A stretch of 64,000 bases of DNA, taken from assembly GCF_011764565.1 (NCBI RefSeq), contig NZ_AP022871.1, forward strand, positions 3,596,320 to 3,660,319. The letters run 5' to 3'. The stretch comes from Phytohabitans suffuscus. GTDB lineage: Bacteria; Actinomycetota; Actinomycetes; Mycobacteriales; Micromonosporaceae. Below, in pieces: positions 17,011-25,205 of the stretch (its first letter is position 1; each line of letters opens with the position of its first letter). The translations under genes were made by a program, and so were the position numbers. The notes under the pieces were generated by a model that worked only from the letters and a program-made list of their open reading frames with translations, had not been told where the DNA came from and made no database searches.

Positions 17011-17808
17011 CTACCGCTGCTTCAGGCAGAGCACGAAGTCGAGTGGGTTGAGCTCGCTGTCGAAGAAGTAGTGGAACTGGTAGCCCGGCACGTCCTTGCA
17101 TTTCGCCTCGAAGTCGATCGTGCCGTCGAAGCGGGCCAGCACCTCCAGGGTCTTCGCACCGCACTCGACGACCTTGAGCTCGGGCTGGTCGTTGGAGCCT
17201 TCGTTGACCACGCACTGGCCGGCCTTGACAAAGCGGGCGTCGGTGGAGCTTTCCGGCGCCGGGCTGGGGTCTCCCGAGGAGCCCACCTGCCCGCTCGGAT
17301 CGGCACCCTGCGTCGCGGTCGGCTGCGCGGTGCCCCGGGGTCCTCGGAGCCGCCCAGCTTGACCACGGCCGCCACGCCTCCTGCGACCACCAGCAGCGCC
17401 AGCGCCGCGACCACCACGACCAGCGCACGGTTGCCACCCTTGCGCGGCGGTGGCGGCGCGGGCGCGGGCTGGCCCCACACCGGCTCGGTCGAGGGCATCG
17501 CGGAGTAGCCGGACTGCTCGTACTGCCGGGTGGCGCCGTAGCCCGGGCCCTGCTGCTCGTACCCCTGGTCGTAACCGCCGGGCTGCTGGTAGCCGCCGGG
17601 CTGCTGGTAACCACCCTGGTCGTAGCCGCCCTGGTCATATCCCGGGTAGCCACCCGGGACGTGGGACCGGCGGGCGGCGTCGACGACGGGGTGCCGCCCC
17701 ACGGGTCGGGCTGTCCGCCCCATGGGTCGGACGGCTGCCCGTACGGCTCTTGCGGCTGCCTCCCCAAGGCTCCTGCGGTGGGCCGGGATATGACCCGTAG
17801 TTAGACAT
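17011..17808 (-). CDS. LppU/SCO3897-like single-pass membrane protein, three frame breaks
   Basis: An intended protein of about 265 residues. It has a Gly/Tyr/Gln/Pro-rich cytoplasmic N-terminus (MSNYGSYPGPPQEPWGG, then QPQEPYGQPSDPWGGQ and repeats of YDQGGYQQPGG), one membrane helix (ALVVVVAALALLVVAGGVAAVV), a Thr/Ser/Pro linker and an extracytoplasmic domain of the LppU/SCO3897 type (KAGQCVVNEGSNDQPELKVVECG ... GYQFHYFFDSELNPLDFVLC). The segments lie in successive frames; one base is missing near 17762-17765, 17663-17665 and 17333-17336. All three shifts are in the same direction. ATG at 17808 starts the first segment. The role is unknown; the conserved cysteines suggest disulfides outside the cell. 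Confidence 0.8.
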
Positions 17809-17906
17809 GTGAAAGCCCCTCCCGACACTGCGATGCTCGTGGTCACCGTAGCGTGGCGACCCCTGGCCATACCTCCCGGAAGCGCGCCAATCTGCGGCGC
17901 GACCGT

Positions 17907-20900
17907 TTAGAGGAGGCGCAGCTGGCGGTCTTTCGGACGTCGTGGGCCCGCCTCGCCGAGCCGCTCGAACAACCCGCCGTCGATGGCGTTCAGGAACGGG
18001 GTCGGCCGGGCCTCACGCTCGGTGCCGAAGCGGGTGCGGCGGGAGGCGTGGCTGATGTAGAGCCGGTCCTGCGCCCGGGTCAGGCCCACGAAGAAGAGGC
18101 GCCGCTCCTCGGCCAGCTCCTCTTCGGCCGGTGGCTTGCCGGGCAGCCGCAGCGGGAGCAGCCCGTCTTCGCAGCCGACCAGGAAGACGACCGGAAACTC
18201 CAGGCCCTTGGCCGCGTGCAGGGTGAGCAGCGTGACCGCCTCGGCGCGCGGGTCGAGCGCGTCCACCTCCGCACCGGTGGCCAGCTGAGACAGGAACAGC
18301 TCGAGGTCGTCGCCGCAGCGCTGGGCGAGCGGGGTCAGCACCTCGACGGCCGCCCAGATGTCTTCGGGGCTGCTGGCCGCGGGCGCGTCGAGCGTCGGGG
18401 CGGTGAAGCGCTGGGCCAGCACCTGGCCGGCCAGCCGCACCCGGGCCGCGATCGACCCGCCCAGCCCACTGGCGTGCCGCAGCTCACGGGCGATCGCGCC
18501 GACGCCGGCCCGGTCGCGCAGCCGGTTGTGCGAGCGCTTCTGCACCGGGATGCCGGCGCGGGAGAGCGCCTCGACGATCGGGGCGGCCTGGGCGTCGGTG
18601 CGGTACAGCACCGCGATGTCCGAGAAGCCGATCGTGGAGGCGCGCCCGTCGATCCGGCCCGAGTCGAGCGAGCGGTGCGAGATGCCGCCGACCAGCTCGT
18701 CGACGGTACGGCGGACGAAGTCGGCCTCCTCGCCGGCTGATCCGGCGGGGTACAGGCCGACGAGCGGGGCCTCCGGGTCGAGCCGGGCCGGGTCGAGCCG
18801 ACGCCCGCTCACCAGCGTGGAAGGCGCGATCGCCTGCACCGCGGCCGCGACGATGGGCGCCGCCGAGCGGTAGTTGCGGGTCAGCCGCACCAGCCGGGCA
18901 TCGGTGAAGTCCTGCGAGAAGCGCAGGAAGTAGGCGACGTCGGCGCCGCGGAACGAGTAGATCGCCTGGTCCGGGTCGCCGATCGCGCAGAGGTTGCCGT
19001 CGGCCGGGCTGAGCAGGCGCAGCAGCTCGTACTGGGTGGCGTCGACGTCCTGGTATTCGTCGACGAAGATCCACCGCCACCGCGCCCGGTAGTGCTCGAC
19101 CAGCTCCGGGTCGTCGCGCAGCAGCGCCACCGGCAGGTCGACCAGCTCGTCGAGGTCGACGAGGTTGTGCTGGCGGAGCAGCTTTATGTACGCGTCGTGG
19201 TCGTCGCCGGCCTCGGCCCGCGCCTCCGCCCGCTGGGTGTCGTCGGCCACCCCGAACCCGTCGGCGAGCCCCGCCGCCTCCGCGTGCTCGCGCAGGATCG
19301 CGAGGCCCAGCGAGTGGAAGGTGGCCACCGTGACGTCCTCGGCGACCGGGCCGAGCAGCCCGTCGAGCCGTTCGCGCAGCTCCTCGGCCGCCCGCCGGGT
19401 GAACGTGATCGCCAGGCAGTGCTCGGGGTAGACGTTGAGCTCGGCGCAGAGGTAGGCGATGCGGTGCGTGAGCGTACGGGTCTTGCCGGTGCCCGGACCG
19501 GCCACGATCAGCAGCGGCCCGCCGGGAGCCGAGGCGGCCACCCGCTGCAGCGCGTCGAGCCGGTCGAGCAGGCCGGTGCCGACCTCCTCCATGCCGGAGA
19601 GCATCGGCTCGAAGGGCTCGTGCGGCGAGGCGGGCGGCGCGATGGGCGGCGGCTCCGCCTTGGGCGCGCGGCGCCGCTCCTGGGCCTTGGGCGCCTCCGC
19701 CTTGCGGCGCGGTGCCGGCTCCGCGGGGCGGCGCTGCGCCGGCACGGGCACGTCGAAGAGCGCCTCCGGCTGGTGCGCGTGGCCGCCGCGGGGCAGCTCG
19801 TCGGGCTGGAAGATGGTGATCACGCCGTACTCGCCGTCGTAACCCGGCACGCGCCGCACCTGGCCGCGGCGGAGGCGCCCGATGGCCTCGGCCAGCAGCT
19901 CGCCGCCGGCCTGGCCGATGTCGGAGAGCGGCGTGTCGGTGAGGATCCGCAGCTCCGGGCCGAGCGCCGCGACCAGCGTGTTGACCTGCCCATCGACGGT
20001 CTTGGACCGCGGCCCGACGCCGTGGATCTCGCCGACGATCTGCGGCAGCGAGAGCAGGTGGGTGACCTCCTTGGCGCCCGGCCGCGCCTCGGTGCGGTCG
20101 GCGAGGTCTTCGACCCGGCTGAGCACACCCACGGTCAGCGGCTTGCCGCACTCCGGGCAGAGGCCGCCCGCCGCGCGGGTCTGGTCGGGCTGCCAGTTGA
20201 CGCCGCAGACGCGATGGCCGTCGGCGTGGTACTTGCCCTCCTCGGGGAAGAACTCGATCGTGCCGTGCAGCCCGTCGCCGGTGCGCAGCGCCTCGCGGAT
20301 GCCGAAGTAGTCGCGCCGCGCGGTCAGCACGGTCGCCTCGCGGGCCAGCGCCGGCGGCGAGTGGGCGTCCGAGTTGGAGATGAGCTGGTAGCGGTCGAGG
20401 CTGGACACCCGCCAGTTCATCTCCGGGTCGGAGGAGAGCCCGGTCTCCACCGCGAAGATGTGGTCGGCCAGGTCGGCGTAGCAGTCGGCGATCGCGTCGA
20501 AGCCCGACTTCGAGCCGAGCGCGGAGAACCACGGCGTCCAGATGTGCGCCGGCACCAGGAACCCGTCCGGGCTCGCCTCCAGCGTGATCTCCAGCAGGTC
20601 ACGCGAGTCGAGGCCGAGGATCGGGCGGCCGTCGGCGCCCAGGTTGCCGATCCGGCCGAGCGCGGTGTTGAAGCGGGCCACCGAGTCGAGGTCGGGCAGG
20701 TAGATGAGGTGGTGCACCTTGCGGGTGCGGTCGTCGCGTTTGTAGATCGTGGAGATCTCGACGCTCAGCATGAAGCGCACCGGGTCGGCCTCGGCCGCGC
20801 TGGCCAGCCGGGGCGGCAGCCGGCGGGCGATGTCACGCTCCGTGTCCGGGCTGAGACGGTAGAGGCCCGGCTCGGCGGGGTGCAGGGTCTCGCGCAGGTG

Positions 20901-21110
20901 GTCGTGCCAGGCGGGGTGGGTGAAGTCGCCGGTGCCGAGCACGCTGACGCCTTTGCGCCGCGCCCACCAGGCCAGGTTCGGAAGGTTCAGGTCGCGGCTG
21001 CAGGCGCGGGAGTACTTCGAGTGGATGTGCAGGTCAACGACGTACGGATCGCTGCCGGTCGAGCTGCCCTGAGGTGCAACGCTGAACGGAGGCACGCCGC
21101 ATAGTGCCAT
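17907..21110 (-). CDS. Fusion of a PHP phosphoesterase/zinc-ribbon domain with a UvrD-type helicase
   Basis: A 1067-residue protein. Residues about 20-430 match the COG1379 PHP-domain group: DLHIHSKYSRACSRD metal motif, GTGDFTHPAW, EISTIYKRDDRTRKVHHL, ISNSDAHSP and a zinc knuckle CGVNW...CPECGKPLTVGV. After a basic Ala/Pro linker (about 445-495) comes a UvrD/Rep superfamily 1 helicase: Walker A GPGTGKTRTLTHR, IFVDEYQDVD, GDPDQAIYSFRGAD, LTRNYRSA, LHAAKGLEFPVVFLVG and FVGLTRAQDRLYI. PHP domains act as phosphoesterases or nucleases, so a coupled nuclease-helicase in DNA repair is a reasonable inference. ATG at 21110 is the only good start near the conserved N-terminus. The metallophosphoesterase gene ends 44 bp upstream on the same strand. 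Confidence 0.92.
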   Translation of the reverse strand: MALCGVPPFSVAPQGSSTGSDPYVVDLHIHSKYSRACSRDLNLPNLAWWARRKGVSVLGTGDFTHPAWHDHLRETLHPAEPGLYRLSPDTERDIARRLPPRLASAAEADPVRFMLSVEISTIYKRDDRTRKVHHLIYLPDLDSVARFNTALGRIGNLGADGRPILGLDSRDLLEITLEASPDGFLVPAHIWTPWFSALGSKSGFDAIADCYADLADHIFAVETGLSSDPEMNWRVSSLDRYQLISNSDAHSPPALAREATVLTARRDYFGIREALRTGDGLHGTIEFFPEEGKYHADGHRVCGVNWQPDQTRAAGGLCPECGKPLTVGVLSRVEDLADRTEARPGAKEVTHLLSLPQIVGEIHGVGPRSKTVDGQVNTLVAALGPELRILTDTPLSDIGQAGGELLAEAIGRLRRGQVRRVPGYDGEYGVITIFQPDELPRGGHAHQPEALFDVPVPAQRRPAEPAPRRKAEAPKAQERRRAPKAEPPPIAPPASPHEPFEPMLSGMEEVGTGLLDRLDALQRVAASAPGGPLLIVAGPGTGKTRTLTHRIAYLCAELNVYPEHCLAITFTRRAAEELRERLDGLLGPVAEDVTVATFHSLGLAILREHAEAAGLADGFGVADDTQRAEARAEAGDDHDAYIKLLRQHNLVDLDELVDLPVALLRDDPELVEHYRARWRWIFVDEYQDVDATQYELLRLLSPADGNLCAIGDPDQAIYSFRGADVAYFLRFSQDFTDARLVRLTRNYRSAAPIVAAAVQAIAPSTLVSGRRLDPARLDPEAPLVGLYPAGSAGEEADFVRRTVDELVGGISHRSLDSGRIDGRASTIGFSDIAVLYRTDAQAAPIVEALSRAGIPVQKRSHNRLRDRAGVGAIARELRHASGLGGSIAARVRLAGQVLAQRFTAPTLDAPAASSPEDIWAAVEVLTPLAQRCGDDLELFLSQLATGAEVDALDPRAEAVTLLTLHAAKGLEFPVVFLVGCEDGLLPLRLPGKPPAEEELAEERRLFFVGLTRAQDRLYISHASRRTRFGTEREARPTPFLNAIDGGLFERLGEAGPRRPKDRQLRLL

Positions 21111-21154
21111 GCCCGCCTCGTCTGGCGCGCGTTGCCACGCGCGCGTGACGCCCA

Positions 21155-22363
21155 CTACTGGCTGTTCAGCTCGACGAGGGTGACCTGTGGGGGTGCCCCG
21201 ACACGAACCGGCGGACCCCAGAAGCCGGCGCCGTTCGTGACGTACACCTTGGTGCCGTCGACCGTGCCGAGGCCGGAGACGACGGGCTGTTCGAGGCGGA
21301 CCATCAGGTTCCACGGGACCATCTGGCCGCCGTGCGTGTGGCCGGAGAGCTGGAGGTCCACACCGTACCTGGCGGCGTTTCCGGCCTGGACCGGCTGGTG
21401 CGCCAGCAGGACGACGGGGCGGCTCGGGTCGCGGCCGTCGAACGTCTTGGCGAAGTCCGGCCCGTCCTGGTAGTCCTCGCCGGCCAGGTCGTTGACGCCG
21501 GCCAGGTCGAGGCCCTCGATCTCCAGCCGTTCGTTGCGCAGCGGGCGCAGGCCGAGGCGGGCCACCTCGTCGATCCACTGCTGGTAGCCAGAGAAGTACT
21601 CGTGGTTGCCGGTGACGAAGTACGCGCCGTGGCGCGAGCGCAGGCCCTCAAGTGGGGCGGCGGCCGCGCCGAGCTCCTCGACGCTGCCGTCGACCATGTC
21701 GCCCACGACCGCCACGACGTCCGCGTCCATGTCGTTGATCATGCGGACGATCCGCTCGGTGTGGCCGCGTCCGCGCAGCGGACCGAGGTGGATGTCGGAG
21801 ACCAGCGCGACGCGCATGCCGTCCATGGCGCGCGGCAGCCTGGCGAGCGGGATCGTGACCCGGTCGAGCTGGGGCGGGCCGAGGGCGCTGCGGATGCCGT
21901 ACCCGGAGACGCCCGTGGCCGTGAGCCCGGCGAAGATGGCCGCCCCACGGGCCAGCAGGAGGCGGCGGTCCGGGCTGTGGTCGGGCGTGGCCCGCGCCGG
22001 AGGCTCGGCCGGCGGGCCGCCGGCGCCGACCAGTGCCGGCTCGGCGGGCACCGTGGCCGTGCGCCGGCGGCGGCGGAGGGCCAGCTTGGCGCCGAGCATC
22101 GGGATCTCGAGCAGGACCAGCACGACGATCAGGTAGAACATGACCGCCAGCCAGAGGTAGCCGGGCCAGGCCAGCCACCACTGCCCCATCCGGGTGCCGA
22201 CCATGGTGGTGGGCACGAGCACGCCGAGTACGAGCGCGGCCACGGTGCCGGCGCGGCGCCAGCGGCCCGGCCGGGTGGTGTCGCGGACCAGGCGCTTCCA
22301 CAGGTACAGGTGGAGCAGCCCGATCGCGGCGAACACGAACGCCACGAACACGATCACGCCCAC
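21155..22363 (-). CDS. Membrane-anchored metallophosphoesterase
   Basis: A 402-residue protein. The first 110 residues hold about four membrane helices, followed by a Pro/Ala linker and a segment (LLLARGAAIFAGLTATGVSGYG) that may be another helix. The calcineurin-like phosphoesterase domain (about 175-400) has all metal-binding blocks: VSDIHLG, VGDMVDG, GNHEYFSG, LLAHQP and LSGHTHGGQ. It resembles the YaeI/YkuE group. The substrate is unknown. GTG at 22363 starts 6 bp after the moaD stop, with GGAGG in the end of moaD serving as its ribosome site, so it is probably cotranscribed with moaA-moaD. Confidence 0.9.
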   Translation of the reverse strand: MGVIVFVAFVFAAIGLLHLYLWKRLVRDTTRPGRWRRAGTVAALVLGVLVPTTMVGTRMGQWWLAWPGYLWLAVMFYLIVVLVLLEIPMLGAKLALRRRRRTATVPAEPALVGAGGPPAEPPARATPDHSPDRRLLLARGAAIFAGLTATGVSGYGIRSALGPPQLDRVTIPLARLPRAMDGMRVALVSDIHLGPLRGRGHTERIVRMINDMDADVVAVVGDMVDGSVEELGAAAAPLEGLRSRHGAYFVTGNHEYFSGYQQWIDEVARLGLRPLRNERLEIEGLDLAGVNDLAGEDYQDGPDFAKTFDGRDPSRPVVLLAHQPVQAGNAARYGVDLQLSGHTHGGQMVPWNLMVRLEQPVVSGLGTVDGTKVYVTNGAGFWGPPVRVGAPPQVTLVELNSQ

Positions 22364-22369
22364 GTTCGG

Positions 22370-22624
22370 TCAGCCTCCGGCGAAGGGGGGAAGGACGTCG
22401 ACGGTGGCGCCGTTGGGCAGGGGCGCCTGGCGGTCGTGGCAGGCGACGCCGTCGACCAGGAAGCTGGCGGCCTTGAGGACGGTGGCGAGTCGCTGGCCAT
22501 GTCGGGCGGCCAGTGAGGTGGCCAGGTCGTCGAGGCTCAGACCGGCCGGTGCGTGGTCTTCGTGGACACCGGCGGCGGCGCGCGCACCGGCGAAGTAGCG
22601 CACAGTAATGGTGTCGGGTGGCAA
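22370..22624 (-). CDS. moaD: Molybdopterin synthase sulfur-carrier subunit MoaD
   Basis: An 84-residue ubiquitin-fold sulfur carrier. It begins with ITVRYFAGARAAAGV, has the core LATVLKAASFLVDG and ends with the required Gly-Gly (VLPPFAGG), which is thiocarboxylated to donate sulfur through MoaE. The start is probably TTG at 22624, two bases after the moaA stop; the open frame runs further upstream inside moaA but only this start gives a normal length. No moeB-type activating enzyme is seen in the window. Confidence 0.92.
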   Translation of the reverse strand: MPPDTITVRYFAGARAAAGVHEDHAPAGLSLDDLATSLAARHGQRLATVLKAASFLVDGVACHDRQAPLPNGATVDVLPPFAGG

Positions 22625-22626
22625 CG

Positions 22627-23643
22627 TCAGCCGCCGATCGCGGACATCGGGCGGGCCGGCTGCAAGAACGTGGGGTCGTCGATGCCGTGCCCGGCCCGCT
22701 TGGCCCACATCGCGGCACGCCAGCGGCGGGCGATCTCCTCGTCGTCGGCGCCGCCGCGTAACGCGCCCCGCAGGTCGGACTCCTCCGTGGCGAACAGGCA
22801 GTTGCGCACCTGACCGTCGGCGGTCAGCCGGGTCCGGTCGCAGTCGCCGCAGAACGGCCGGGTCACACTGCCGATCACACCGACCCTGGCCGGCCGGCCA
22901 CCAGGCCCGGTGAAGCCGTCGACCAGCCAGGTCTCGGCCGGCGCGCCGGCCCGGTCGGCCGGATCCGGCAGCAGCGTGAACTCCGCCCGCAACGCGGCCA
23001 GGATCTGCGCCGCCGTGATCATGCGGGTGCGGTCCCAGCCGTGCTGGGCATCCAGCGGCATCTGCTCGATGAACCGCAACTCGTACCCCTGCGCGAGAGC
23101 GAAACGCAGCAACGCCGGCGCCTCGTCGTCGTTGAGCCCACGCATCAACACCGTGTTGATCTTCACCGGGGTCAGATCAGCAGCGCGGGCGGCCTCCAGA
23201 CCGGCCAACACATCCGGCAGCCGCCGCCGGTGCGCAAGCCGCTCGAACCGCCCCGCGTCGAGCGTGTCCAGCGAGACATTGACCCGGTCGAGACCAGCCG
23301 CACGCAGCGGCTCGGCCAACCGGTCAAGACCGATACCGTTGGTCGTCAAACACACCCGCGGACGCGGCGTCAACCCGGCGACAGCCGCCACGATCCCGAC
23401 CAGCCCCGGCCGCAGCAGCGGCTCACCACCGGTGAAACGCACCTCGCCCACCCCGAGCCGCCGCACCGCCACCCCGACCAACCGGACCACCTCGTCGTCG
23501 GTCAGCACCGCCGAGTGAGGCAACCACGGCAAACCCTCCACCGGCATGCAGTACCCACACCGCAGATTGCACCGGTCAGTCAACGAGACCCGCAGATCAG
23601 TCGCCATCCGTCCGTATCGGTCGACGAGTCCCGCGTTGGTCAT
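22627..23643 (-). CDS. moaA: GTP 3',8-cyclase MoaA
   Basis: The radical SAM enzyme that starts molybdenum cofactor synthesis by rearranging GTP. The 338-residue protein has the N-terminal cluster motif CNLRCGYC, the SAM-binding FTGGEPLLRPGL, and the C-terminal second cluster CGDCDRTRLTADGQVRNCLF. The C-terminus ends in Gly-Gly (MSAIGG), which in this family enters the active site. Its partner moaC is 12 kb away. moaD follows 2 bp downstream. Confidence 0.97.
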   Translation of the reverse strand: MTNAGLVDRYGRMATDLRVSLTDRCNLRCGYCMPVEGLPWLPHSAVLTDDEVVRLVGVAVRRLGVGEVRFTGGEPLLRPGLVGIVAAVAGLTPRPRVCLTTNGIGLDRLAEPLRAAGLDRVNVSLDTLDAGRFERLAHRRRLPDVLAGLEAARAADLTPVKINTVLMRGLNDDEAPALLRFALAQGYELRFIEQMPLDAQHGWDRTRMITAAQILAALRAEFTLLPDPADRAGAPAETWLVDGFTGPGGRPARVGVIGSVTRPFCGDCDRTRLTADGQVRNCLFATEESDLRGALRGGADDEEIARRWRAAMWAKRAGHGIDDPTFLQPARPMSAIGG

Positions 23644-23655
23644 CTCTTGACGTTA
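23644..23655 (-). promoter_or_regulatory. Leaderless-type -10 box of moaA
   Basis: Minus-strand TAACGT (23655-23650), then caagag and the ATG at 23643. The box sits in the 17-bp gap after the fructosamine kinase stop, so moaA can be transcribed independently of that gene. Confidence 0.65.
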
Positions 23656-23660
23656 CCGCG

Positions 23661-24548
23661 TCAACCGCGCAGGGCGGCCTCAGCCGTTGTGCGGACGGCC
23701 GACCGGTAGGCCCCGCCGAACAGGGCGGTGTGCACGAGCATGAGGTGCAGCTGGTGCACGGGGACCCTGGCCTGCCAGCCCTCGGCGAGCGGCCACGCCT
23801 CCCGGTACCCGGCGAGCACCCGGTCGAGGTGCGGCACGCCCCCGAACAGCGCGAGCTGGGCGAGGTCGGTCTCGCGGTGGCCGCCGTGCGCGGCGGGGTC
23901 GACGAGCCAGGCCCGCCCGTCGGCCGCCCACAGCACGTTGCCCGGCCACAGGTCGCCGTGGACGCGGGCGGGCGGCTCGCTCCCGCCGTACCCTTCGATG
24001 CGCGCGACCACGTGCTCGACCAGGGCGATGTCGGGCGCGGAGAGCGCGCCGTTGTCGGTCGACAGCCGCAGGTAGGGCAGCAGGCGGCGCTCGGCGAACC
24101 ACCCCGGCCAGGGACCGGGCGAGGGGGTGTTGTCGGCGGGCAGCGCGCCGATGTAGCCCGGCCACCGCGCCCCGAACGCCTCCGCGCCGGCCCGGTGGGT
24201 GGCGGCCAGTTCGCGCCCGAGGCGCTCCGCCGCCCGCGGCGTCGCCGCGCCGGGCTCCACCCACTCCAGCGCCAGCAGGTCGGGCAGCGCGGCCACGACC
24301 TCCGGGACGGGCGCTCCGCCCGCGTCGCGCAGCCACCGCAGCCCGGCGGCCTCCGTTTCGAAAAATCCATCTGGTACGGGCTGTGTGGCCCCGCCCCACG
24401 ACTTGGCGAACAGGGACGCGCCGTCGTCGAGGGTGAGCCGGGAGGCCGTGCAGATGCTCCCACCGGGCACCGGCGTCTCCCGGATCCGCTGATGGGTCAG
24501 GAACGCGGGGAGATGCTCTGGATGCGCCCGGAGGTACGCGAGGTCCAT
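23661..24548 (-). CDS. Fructosamine/ketosamine-3-kinase family protein
   Basis: A 295-residue member of the fructosamine kinase family, which phosphorylates glycated lysines on proteins so that the sugar falls off (deglycation). It shows the kinase-like nucleotide lysine (LFAKSW), the E in FETEAAGLRWLR, the catalytic loop VHGDLWPGNVLW and the metal-binding VDPAAHGGHRETDLA, plus HQLHLMLVHTALFGG. The frame opens at 24566, but ATG at 24548 (MDLAYLRAHPE) is the expected start and AAGAGT lies 7 bases before it. It is divergent from the acetyltransferase gene. The substrate is inferred. Confidence 0.9.
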   Translation of the reverse strand: MDLAYLRAHPEHLPAFLTHQRIRETPVPGGSICTASRLTLDDGASLFAKSWGGATQPVPDGFFETEAAGLRWLRDAGGAPVPEVVAALPDLLALEWVEPGAATPRAAERLGRELAATHRAGAEAFGARWPGYIGALPADNTPSPGPWPGWFAERRLLPYLRLSTDNGALSAPDIALVEHVVARIEGYGGSEPPARVHGDLWPGNVLWAADGRAWLVDPAAHGGHRETDLAQLALFGGVPHLDRVLAGYREAWPLAEGWQARVPVHQLHLMLVHTALFGGAYRSAVRTTAEAALRG

Positions 24549-24607
24549 GCCGACCACTCTTACCAAGTGGGTGTCGCCACCGGTGCAACCGGGGTAAGCA
24601 TGAGTTC

Positions 24608-25114
24608 ATGGCGGTGACCATCCGGTCGTACCGGCCCGGCGACCACAGTGCCGGGCGGCGGTTGTGGGTCGAGTTGGCCGAGCGGCACCGGGCGCTCTAC
24701 GACGACCCCGGTTTCGGCGGCGACGATCCCGGCGCGGCGTTCGAGGACTACCTGACCCGGTTGGACCTGTCCGGCATGTGGGTGGCCGACCACGGCGAAG
24801 ACGGTGTGGTGGGGCTCGTGGGCCTGATCATGAACGGCCGGGCGGGCGAGGTGGATCCGGTCGTGGTGACCCAGTCCCACCGTGGCCAGGGCATCGGCCG
24901 GGCACTGCTCGCGCACGTCGCCGAGGAGGCGCGCCGGCGCGGGCTCTCCTACCTGACGATCTCCCCGGAGTCGCGCAACGTGGACGCGATCCGCAGCCTG
25001 CACGCCGCCGGGTACGACGTGCTCTCCGCACTCCAGCTCACGCTCGACCTCGGCCGGCGGGAGCACGCCTGGCGCCAGGACATCGACATTCACGAGCTTA
25101 GATTCAAGTCCTGA
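24608..25114 (+). CDS. GNAT-family N-acetyltransferase
   Basis: A 168-residue acetyltransferase with a complete GNAT core: N-terminal TIRSYRPGDHSAGRRLW, the central strand VDPVVVTQSHRGQGIGRALLAHV containing the acetyl-CoA pyrophosphate loop QSHRGQGIG, and the late segment NVDAIRSLHAAGYDVL. The acceptor is unknown. ATG at 24608 follows AAGCAT by 6 bases. The 59-bp gap to the divergent kinase holds both promoters; that gene has a similar box (AAGAGT). Confidence 0.88.
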   Translation: MAVTIRSYRPGDHSAGRRLWVELAERHRALYDDPGFGGDDPGAAFEDYLTRLDLSGMWVADHGEDGVVGLVGLIMNGRAGEVDPVVVTQSHRGQGIGRALLAHVAEEARRRGLSYLTISPESRNVDAIRSLHAAGYDVLSALQLTLDLGRREHAWRQDIDIHELRFKS

Positions 25115-25137
25115 GCTGGGCCGCTACTGAGCGTGCC

Positions 25138-25163
25138 TGTGGATAACCCGGGTGTCGTCCACA
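25138..25163. promoter_or_regulatory. Inverted pair of DnaA-box-like sequences upstream of the DUF4192 gene
   Basis: TGTGGATAA at 25138-25146 is the exact complement of the DnaA box TTATCCACA. TCGTCCACA at 25155-25163 differs by one base from the actinobacterial form TTGTCCACA, in opposite orientation and 8 bases away. Two boxes are too few for an origin; DnaA-responsive regulation of the gene starting at 25206 is one reading. Chance occurrence is also possible. Confidence 0.4.
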
Positions 25164-25205
25164 GGGCCTTCTGATCTCTTCCTGGTCAGCGCCAGGCTGC
25201 TCCGC

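Noticed and set aside
15102..17808. True pseudogene status for the DoxX-like and LppU-like genes
   Set aside because: Both could be decaying, but the frame changes are of the same one-base-loss type as in essential genes of this window, and coding character continues to the natural stop in each.
25152..25205. A longer N-terminus for the DUF4192 protein from GTG at 25152
   Set aside because: The extra 18 residues lie in the DnaA-box-like region and are not part of the family; ATG at 25206 matches the conserved start.
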